From the NCBI GenBank assembly GCA_964346475.1, contig CAYFUM010000005.1, positions 20,837 through 84,836 on the forward strand: a DNA stretch of 64,000 bases, written 5' to 3'. This stretch comes from DTU036 sp964346475. GTDB lineage: Bacteria; Bacillota; Clostridia; Peptostreptococcales; Acidaminobacteraceae. The stretch's first letter is position 1; the number at the start of each line of letters is the position of its first letter. The position numbers were made by a program, and so were the translations under genes. The notes beneath the pieces are model-generated. The model had not been told where the DNA came from, ran no database searches, and worked only from the letters and a program-made list of their open reading frames with translations. Positions 58,398 through 64,000 of the stretch are shown one piece after another.

Positions 58398-59072
58398 ATG
58401 AAAAAGCGTCTAGATCTTCTCTTTAAAGAAATAGAAGAATATGAGAAACTCTACGATAGAAAAATACAACTTGTAGCTATAACCAAACATTATGGATTAG
58501 ATAAAATAAACCAGTCCCTGGATTATGGGGTAAGTGCAGTAGGGGAGAATAGGGCTCAGGAATTCCTTGAGAAAGTTGATGAACTTATAGGAAGGGTTAA
58601 GCTCCATTTTATTGGGCACCTTCAAAGGAACAAGGTGGTTCAAATAATTCCCTATGTGGATTTAATTCATTCTGTAGACTCTCTAAGACTTATAGAAGAA
58701 ATACAAAAACAAGCAAAGAGAATCGATAAAGTACAAGAAATCCTGCTACAAGTGAATATAGCAAAGGAAGAGAGGAAATATGGGTTTTCCTTGGACAATC
58801 TACCGGAAGCCCTGGATTTAGTCGATAAATCCCCAAATATCCTTGTTAAAGGTCTCATGATGATGGCACCCTTTGCCGATAATCCCGAAGATGTGAGAAT
58901 TTATTTCAAAGAAATGGCGGAACTCTTTGACCTTTACAAAGAAAAACATTATAATAATGTAGATATGGAATTTCTTTCCATGGGAATGTCAGGTGACTTT
59001 AGAGTTGCTATTGAAGAGGGAAGCAACATGATTCGCATAGGATCATATATTTATAAAGAGGAGGGGCAATGA
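58398..59072 (+). CDS. yggS: PLP-binding homeostasis protein YggS
   Basis: The 224-aa TIM-barrel protein binds pyridoxal phosphate and keeps the free PLP pool in balance. The PLP lysine is in 'LVAITKHYGLDKI' near residue 29. 'VSAVGENRAQEFLEK' and 'HFIGHLQRNK' are family signatures, and 'FLSMGMSGDFRVAIEEGSNMIRIGS' (shortened: LSMGMSGDF...RIGS) closes the phosphate site. It lies 2 bp after the HlyD-like gene and overlaps sepF by 4 bp. The yggS-sepF-yggT order is conserved in Gram-positive bacteria. Confidence 0.95.
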   Translation: MKKRLDLLFKEIEEYEKLYDRKIQLVAITKHYGLDKINQSLDYGVSAVGENRAQEFLEKVDELIGRVKLHFIGHLQRNKVVQIIPYVDLIHSVDSLRLIEEIQKQAKRIDKVQEILLQVNIAKEERKYGFSLDNLPEALDLVDKSPNILVKGLMMMAPFADNPEDVRIYFKEMAELFDLYKEKHYNNVDMEFLSMGMSGDFRVAIEEGSNMIRIGSYIYKEEGQ

Positions 59073-59563
59073 ATAGCTTCGGAAGTAAAGTAAAATATTT
59101 TTTCGGGTTGGAGAATGAAGATGAGCTGGATTATGATAACGAGGGGGTCCTAGAGGTTTCTGAACCTGCTAGTAGGCCACTGGCCGAGGAAAGGGCGCCA
59201 GTAGCCAGGGACTATCCAAAAAGCCATAGAGATAGAGAAATAGCTCAAGCACAACCCAGGCCCGTGACAAGTCGCCTGGTTATATGCAAGTACACCCCTC
59301 TAGATCATAGGGAGACAACCTCCATGATAGATGATGTCCGACTTGGAAGACCGGTGATAATAAACTTTCAAGAAACCGAGGATTTTGTTGCTGCAAAAAT
59401 TATCAACATTTGTGAAGGGGCAGCCTATGCCTTGGATGCTGATATCATGAAAATAGCCAGCGACATCTATATTGTTGTTCCTGAGGGAGTGGATCTTAAG
59501 AGCCATGTTCCAGCGAGTCCACAGGAAGAGGAAGACCTAGAAGATGAACTTGATATTAGGTAG
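59069..59563 (+). CDS. sepF: Cell division protein SepF
   Basis: The 164-aa protein tethers FtsZ to the membrane and aligns filaments. It has an N-terminal amphipathic start ('NSFGSKVKYFFGLENEDE'), a disordered acidic and Pro-rich linker (~30-70), and the conserved core (~75-150) with 'LVICKYTPLDHRETTSMIDDV' (shortened), 'PVIINFQ' and 'AYALDADIMKIASDIYIVVP' (shortened). With no ftsA in the window, SepF may be the main anchor. The stop lies within the start of yggT. Confidence 0.95.
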   Translation: MNSFGSKVKYFFGLENEDELDYDNEGVLEVSEPASRPLAEERAPVARDYPKSHRDREIAQAQPRPVTSRLVICKYTPLDHRETTSMIDDVRLGRPVIINFQETEDFVAAKIINICEGAAYALDADIMKIASDIYIVVPEGVDLKSHVPASPQEEEDLEDELDIR

Positions 59564-59813
59564 TTTTCTTCTTCGACTTATAAAGGCTCTGGAGTTTCTC
59601 CTCTTTGCTAGGGCAATTAGTTCCTGGTTTATCAGAAACTCATCAAATCCCATTTATCAGATTTTGGTTATGTTAACAGAGCCCTTTCTTAGCCCTATTA
59701 GAAGTGGTCTTAGCAAACTTCAGACGGGCAGTTTTTTAGATTTTTCAGTTTTAGCAGGTTATTTATTATTAGAGATACTATCATGGCTAGTAGTAAGGGC
59801 TATGGTTGCTTAG
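59544..59813 (+). CDS. yggT: YggT-family membrane protein
   Basis: The 89-aa protein has two hydrophobic segments (about residues 5-28 and 60-85) joined by the family loop 'NPIYQILVMLTEPFLSPIRS'. YggT proteins are found next to sepF in most Gram-positive bacteria; their role in division or osmotic stress is not settled. The start ATG lies 20 bp inside sepF. A T-box leader follows. Confidence 0.9.
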   Translation: MNLILGSFLLRLIKALEFLLFARAISSWFIRNSSNPIYQILVMLTEPFLSPIRSGLSKLQTGSFLDFSVLAGYLLLEILSWLVVRAMVA

Positions 59814-59839
59814 AAGACAGGACATAAATAAATTTTTTT

Positions 59840-60000
59840 ACAGAGAGATGGTCTTGGGTGGAAGCCATTAAAGAATTATTTGTGTTATCACTTCTTTTTC
59901 CCTTCTCGGGTGGGTAAGCTACATTACAGTTACTTAAGTGGCCTTTGGCAAATAGGGTGGTACCACGCATTAAGCGTCCCTATGTCCCGGGGTCTTTTTA
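59840..60000 (+). promoter_or_regulatory. T-box leader of ileS, short form
   Basis: The T-box core 'agggtggtaccacgc' is at 59954-59968. It is followed by a short, bulged terminator stem (GTCCC...GGGGTC, about 59975-59993) and TTTTTATTTT. A possible promoter TTGCTT-N17-TAAATT stands at 59806-59834. The region before the core is only about 115 nt; a small ATGG/CCAT hairpin (59850-59867) takes the place of a full Stem I. ATT triplets lie nearby, but I cannot fix the specifier. Core motif is certain; the rest is inference. Confidence 0.85.
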
Positions 60001-60014
60001 TTTTAGGAGGTATT

Positions 60015-63000
60015 ATGTATAGACAATTAAGCAAGGAAAGCGTATTCGAAGCAGAAAAAAACCAAAGAGCCTATTGGTCGGAGGTGGATCTACTAAAGAG
60101 GACCCTGGATACCAGGAAGGACAAGGAACATTTTGTCTTCTACGAGGGACCTCCCACAGCAAATGGTAAGCCAGGCCTACACCATGTTTTAGCCAGGACC
60201 CTAAAGGATTCTATTTGTAGATACAAGGTTATGCAGGGGTATTTTGTCAGAAGAAAGGCCGGTTGGGATACCCATGGCCTTCCAGTTGAAATTGAGGTAG
60301 AAAAAAAGCTAGGTATCTCCAATAAACAGGAGATAGAGGCCTACGGAATAGCAGAGTTCAATAGGCAGTGTAGGGATTCGGTCTTTGAGTATGAAGAGTT
60401 TTGGAGGCAGCAAGCCGAAGAAATGGGCTATTTGATAGATATGGACAATCCCTATATTACTCTTGATAATAAATATATTGAATCTGTGTGGTGGATTTTA
60501 GACCAGTTTTATAAAGGCGATATGATTTATGAAGGCCATAAGATTCTACCCTATTGTTCCCGTTGTGGAACAGGTCTAGCTTCCCATGAAGTTGCTCAGG
60601 GCTACAAGGAGATAAAGCAGGAAACAGTGACTGTAGCCTTTAAAAGAAAAGACAAAGATGAGCATTTTCTTGTGTGGACAACAACTCCTTGGACCCTGGC
60701 TAGTAACGTTCTTCTCACAGTCCATCCTGAAGTCACCTACGCTAGGGTGGAGGAAGCTGGTCATGTTTATATTCTTGCTGAGAATCTAGTTGAAGCTGTT
60801 ATGGGTGGTGATTACAAAATACTTGAAACCTTCCCGGGGAAGGACCTAGAGTATATAGAATATGAGCAGCTTATGCCCTTTATGCAAGCTGACAAGAAGG
60901 CCTTCTTCGTAACCCTTGCTGATTATGTCACCATAGAGGATGGAACTGGTATAGTCCACACAGCTCCTGCCTTTGGTGAGGATGACTATAACACTGCAAT
61001 GAGATATGATGCTCCAATAATTCAGCCTGTAGATCTGGAGGGTAAATATACTGATACCCCTTGGAAGGGTATGTTTGTCATGGATGCAGATCCACTGATT
61101 ATACAGTGGCTAAGAGACCAGGGCCTACTCTACAAAAAGCAGAGAATGGATCACAACTATCCCCATTGCTGGAGATGTGATACGCCTCTTCTCTACTATG
61201 CAACCAGTAGCTGGTATATTAAGATGAGCCAGCTTAGAGATGAGCTAGTGGCCAATAATGATACTGTCAACTGGTATCCTGATTATGTAGGAGAAAAACG
61301 CTTTGGATATTGGCTAGAAAATGTAAAGGATTGGGCGATTTCAAGAAGTCGCTACTGGGGAACCCCACTAAATATCTGGACCTGTGAGTGTGGACACCAG
61401 GAATCTGTAGGTAGCATAGCTGAACTAAAGAGCAGATCCAAAGATCCTATTGGTGAAATAGAGCTCCACCGCCCCTATGTAGATGAGGTAGTTTTCTCAT
61501 GTCCCCATTGTAGCGGAGATATGCATAGAGTACCCTATGTAATAGATGTATGGTTCGATTCAGGTAGCATGCCCTTTGCTCAGCTTCACTATCCCTTTGA
61601 GCATAAGGAAGATTTCCATGAGTATTTCCCCGCCGACTATATATGCGAGGGAATAGATCAGACTAGGGGATGGTTCTACTCACTTATGGCAATATCAACC
61701 TTTATAATGAAGAAAAGTCCCTATAGGAATGTACTTGTAAATGACATGCTTCTAGATAAAGAAGGAAAGAAAATGAGTAAGTCCAGGGGGAATATGGTGG
61801 ATTCCTTTGAGCTTTTCAGAGAACAGGGAGCAGATGCTCTGCGCTGGTATTTAAACTATTCTTCTCCAGCCTGGCAACCAACCCGCTTTGACAAATCAGG
61901 ACTTATTGAGGTGCAGAGCAAATTCTTTGGAACCCTAAAAAATGTTTACCATTTATTTAGCCTCTATGCAAACTACGATAATCTTAATGTAGCCAGCTTT
62001 GATGTAGCTGTTGAAAAAAGAAGTCTACTGGACCGCTGGATTATTACAAGGCTTAACATGCTTATAAGGGATGTAACCGAGAGCTATGAGGCCTATGACC
62101 TTACCAGGGTCACAAGAAGCATCCAAGACTTTGTAGGCGAAGACCTATCCAACTGGTATGTAAGAAGGAGCAGGCGTCGCTACTGGAAGGAGGAACTGGA
62201 TTTAGATAAGACCAGTGTCTTCTTGACCACCTATGAGGTTCTTCTAGCCGTGGTAAAAATGGCGGCTCCTATTTCTCCCTTTTTAACTGAAGAAATCTTT
62301 AGAAATCTAACAGGAGAGGAATCGGTCCACTTAAGTTATTTCCCCAAGCACTCCGAGCATTTAATAGATGAAGACCTGGACAGGTCAATGGAGATTGTTA
62401 GAAGGATAGTTAACCTGGGCAGATCAGTTAGAGAATCCGTCGCTATCAAGGTGAGACAACCCCTTTCCAGGGTCCTAATAGACGCCAGATATAAAAAGGA
62501 TTTGGAAGGTCTTGAGCCTATAATTTTAGAAGAGCTCAATGTCAAAGAATTAGAGTACGTTGATAATATAAGTCTCTATGTCGACTTTGTTTTAAAGCCA
62601 AATTTCCCAGTTCTAGGCCCGATATTAGGCAGAAAGATGGGCAGCTTCCAAAAGGCCCTAAAACAGGCCGATGCAAGGGAAATAGGCATGAAACTTAGGG
62701 CGGGGGACAACCATGACTTATTAGTTGAAGGAGAAATAGTTGAACTGACGCCAGAGCTTATTGATATCCAGGTTAAAGCCAAGGACCAGTATCAGGTTCA
62801 GACCCAGGAATCCCTCTTTGTTATACTTGACACCAAACTGGACAAGGAACTTGTTGATGAGGGCTATGCCAGGGAATTCATTTCTCGTATCCAACAGCTT
62901 AGAAAGCAAAAAGACTTTGAGGTAGCAGACCGAATAGAAATTATCTTTACTTCAAGTCCAGAGTTTGAAGAGGCAATTCTAAGGTATAGAGATTTTATTG

Positions 63001-63104
63001 AAAGAGAGCTCTTGGCAGACAAGCTTGAAGTCGCAGATAATAATGGCGAAGACTATGTCCTAAATGAACAGATCACTAGGATAGAGATTGCAAAATGCCA
63101 GTAG
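60015..63104 (+). CDS. ileS: Isoleucine--tRNA ligase, type 2 (eukaryote-like)
   Basis: The 1029-aa class I synthetase charges tRNA-Ile and edits valine. The HIGH-equivalent reads 'PGLHHVLA' (GLHH at 54-57), a motif form known in type 2 IleRS. KMSKS is present ('GKKMSKSRGN', about 586). The catalytic insert has zinc-type cysteines ('CSRCG', 'CWRCDTP', 'CEC'), and the editing domain has 'TTTPWTL'. The C-terminal region lacks the zinc tail of type 1. Type 2 enzymes are generally insensitive to mupirocin. AGGAGG precedes the ATG at 60015; an upstream in-frame start would read through the T-box and is rejected. Confidence 0.95.
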   Translation: MYRQLSKESVFEAEKNQRAYWSEVDLLKRTLDTRKDKEHFVFYEGPPTANGKPGLHHVLARTLKDSICRYKVMQGYFVRRKAGWDTHGLPVEIEVEKKLGISNKQEIEAYGIAEFNRQCRDSVFEYEEFWRQQAEEMGYLIDMDNPYITLDNKYIESVWWILDQFYKGDMIYEGHKILPYCSRCGTGLASHEVAQGYKEIKQETVTVAFKRKDKDEHFLVWTTTPWTLASNVLLTVHPEVTYARVEEAGHVYILAENLVEAVMGGDYKILETFPGKDLEYIEYEQLMPFMQADKKAFFVTLADYVTIEDGTGIVHTAPAFGEDDYNTAMRYDAPIIQPVDLEGKYTDTPWKGMFVMDADPLIIQWLRDQGLLYKKQRMDHNYPHCWRCDTPLLYYATSSWYIKMSQLRDELVANNDTVNWYPDYVGEKRFGYWLENVKDWAISRSRYWGTPLNIWTCECGHQESVGSIAELKSRSKDPIGEIELHRPYVDEVVFSCPHCSGDMHRVPYVIDVWFDSGSMPFAQLHYPFEHKEDFHEYFPADYICEGIDQTRGWFYSLMAISTFIMKKSPYRNVLVNDMLLDKEGKKMSKSRGNMVDSFELFREQGADALRWYLNYSSPAWQPTRFDKSGLIEVQSKFFGTLKNVYHLFSLYANYDNLNVASFDVAVEKRSLLDRWIITRLNMLIRDVTESYEAYDLTRVTRSIQDFVGEDLSNWYVRRSRRRYWKEELDLDKTSVFLTTYEVLLAVVKMAAPISPFLTEEIFRNLTGEESVHLSYFPKHSEHLIDEDLDRSMEIVRRIVNLGRSVRESVAIKVRQPLSRVLIDARYKKDLEGLEPIILEELNVKELEYVDNISLYVDFVLKPNFPVLGPILGRKMGSFQKALKQADAREIGMKLRAGDNHDLLVEGEIVELTPELIDIQVKAKDQYQVQTQESLFVILDTKLDKELVDEGYAREFISRIQQLRKQKDFEVADRIEIIFTSSPEFEEAILRYRDFIERELLADKLEVADNNGEDYVLNEQITRIEIAKCQ

Positions 63105-63991
63105 AAATTAAGGGAACAGAGCCAGGCCAGCGCCTGGATCTCTTCCTTTCTTCAAGAATTCCCTTTTCAAGATCCCAAATACAGGTCATGATTTCCCAGG
63201 GAGAGATTCTGGTAAATGGCCTGACAGTCAAGAAAAATTATCGTCTCCTGGGAGGAGAAAATATAAGTGTAGAGGAAGTCGAGGAAGAAAAAATTAGGGC
63301 AGAGGCCATGGATCTTGATGTAATCTATGAAGATGATCATTTAGCGGTTATTAACAAGGAAGCAGGGGTGGTTATGCACCCTGGCAGTGGTCAGGTATCT
63401 GGTACTCTGGTTTCGGGCCTCCTTGCAAAGGGATGGCCCTTATCGGACCTTGGTGGTTTGGAAAGACCAGGCATTGTTCACAGGCTTGATAAGGACACAT
63501 CGGGCCTTGTTATAATTGCCAAGGATAACAAAACCCATAGCTATCTTGCTGAACAATTCAAAAAAGGCCAGGTAAAAAGAATTTATTGGGCCCTTGTAGA
63601 AGGCCTTCCTAAATGGGAAGAAAAGACCCTTGAAGGCTTTATTGAAAGAAATCCCAAGCAGCCTACAAGCTATAGGATGGGGAGCCAGGGTAGGTTTTCA
63701 AGAACCTATTTCAAAGTCTTGGAGTCCTTTGATTCCTTTACTTTACTATCCTGTCAGCTGGATACGGGCAGGACTCACCAAATTAGGGTTCATTTAAAGA
63801 GCATGAATCTTCCAATCCTAGGGGATAGGGTCTATGGCTCTAAGAAATTTAAAAATCGATTTTCCCACCAGCTACTACACTCAAGGCAGCTGGAGTTTCT
63901 AGACATTAAAGGGAGATTTGTTTCACTTGAGGCTCCTCTTCCCAAGGAGTTCCAAGACTTCTTAAATAGACAAAAAACCGGACTATATTAG
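63095..63991 (+). CDS. rluD: RluA/RluD-family pseudouridine synthase
   Basis: The 298-aa enzyme converts uridines in rRNA to pseudouridine. An N-terminal S4 RNA-binding domain (~10-70, 'RLDLFLSSRIPFSRSQIQVMI') is followed by the catalytic domain. Its active-site Asp is in 'GIVHRLDKDTSGLVIIAK', near residue 133, and it carries 'TGRTHQIRVHL'. In Firmicutes this family member usually follows lspA; here it follows ileS with a 10-bp overlap. Exact rRNA targets cannot be told from sequence. Confidence 0.92.
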   Translation: MPVEIKGTEPGQRLDLFLSSRIPFSRSQIQVMISQGEILVNGLTVKKNYRLLGGENISVEEVEEEKIRAEAMDLDVIYEDDHLAVINKEAGVVMHPGSGQVSGTLVSGLLAKGWPLSDLGGLERPGIVHRLDKDTSGLVIIAKDNKTHSYLAEQFKKGQVKRIYWALVEGLPKWEEKTLEGFIERNPKQPTSYRMGSQGRFSRTYFKVLESFDSFTLLSCQLDTGRTHQIRVHLKSMNLPILGDRVYGSKKFKNRFSHQLLHSRQLEFLDIKGRFVSLEAPLPKEFQDFLNRQKTGLY

Positions 63992-64000
63992 TAGTCCGGT
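63977..64000 (+). terminator. Stem of a terminator at the window edge
   Basis: ACCGGACT (63977-63984) and AGTCCGGT (63993-64000) form an 8-bp perfect stem with an 8-nt loop that spans the rluD stop codon. The expected T run would lie just outside the window. Confidence 0.7.

Noticed and set aside
59880..60014. In-frame extension of ileS to an upstream ATG
   Set aside because: It would translate through the T-box core and terminator. The ATG at 60015 has a perfect AGGAGG and the normal N-terminus.
1..64000. CRISPR arrays, tRNA or rRNA genes, insertion sequences, prophage
   Set aside because: I looked for regular repeats, cloverleaf ends, transposase genes with terminal repeats and phage modules and saw none apart from the degenerate transposase-like gene at 186.

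Overview
The window is a gene-dense stretch of a low-to-moderate GC bacterial chromosome. Gene content and order point to a monoderm Firmicute of the Clostridia/Tissierellia kind. The evidence is the classic Firmicutes gene strings (thrS-infC-rpmI-rplT; holA-rpsT-lepA-hemW; hrcA-grpE-dnaK-dnaJ-prmA-rsmE-mtaB; rpsU-phoH-ybeY-cdd-era-recO-glyQS-dgt-dnaG-rpoD-trmK; a division/cell-wall cluster ending in ftsZ-nrdR), the T-box leaders, a CIRCE operator, strong AGGAGG ribosome binding sites, sepF, and single-chain glycyl-tRNA synthetase. Sporulation genes that often sit inside these strings in spore formers (gpr/spoIIP near rpsT-lepA, yqfC/yqfD near rpsU-phoH, sigE/sigG near ftsZ) are absent, so a non-sporulating anaerobe is likely. 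This is inference; no species is claimed.

Layout. 1-3.6 kb: a degenerate HUH-transposase-like protein with a C-terminal helix-turn-helix, a decayed nucleoside-recognition membrane protein gene, hpt, and a divergent aspartate-semialdehyde-dehydrogenase-like gene on the minus strand. 3.6-7.8 kb: a methyltransferase, T-box-thrS, and infC-rpmI-rplT behind a leader with competing hairpins; infC appears to start at ATT. 7.8-15.4 kb: a lipoprotein, comEC, holA, rpsT (minus strand), lepA, hemW. 15.4-18 kb: a stand-alone gene for an 840-residue P-type ATPase homologue in which every catalytic signature is replaced. 18-25.9 kb: the CIRCE-controlled heat-shock operon and translation/RNA-modification genes; an assembly gap in grpE is flanked by an exact 50-bp repeat. 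26-36.8 kb: rpsU, a possible structured RNA, and the phoH-to-trmK macro-operon ending in the RNase P RNA gene. 36.8-39.5 kb: a reduced tad (Flp pilus) operon. 39.5-41.6 kb: pduL-deoC and pgsA. 41.7-53.7 kb: parC, then murF-mraY-murD-ftsW-murG-ftsQ-DUF881-DUF881-DUF1290-ftsZ-nrdR. 53.7-64 kb: a radical SAM/DUF512 protein, der, gpsA, an HlyD-like membrane protein, yggS, sepF, yggT, a T-box and ileS (type 2), and a RluD-family pseudouridine synthase.

How it works together. Almost all genes face one way and many overlap by 1-20 bp, so they form long operons for translation, replication initiation (DnaG, RpoD, HolA), protein folding, cell wall synthesis and division. The least ordinary content is the motif-less P-type ATPase (the strongest candidate for an undescribed function), the motif-less transposase relative with a DNA-binding tail, the altered ASADH homologue, the minimal pilus operon, and several RNA-level control elements.
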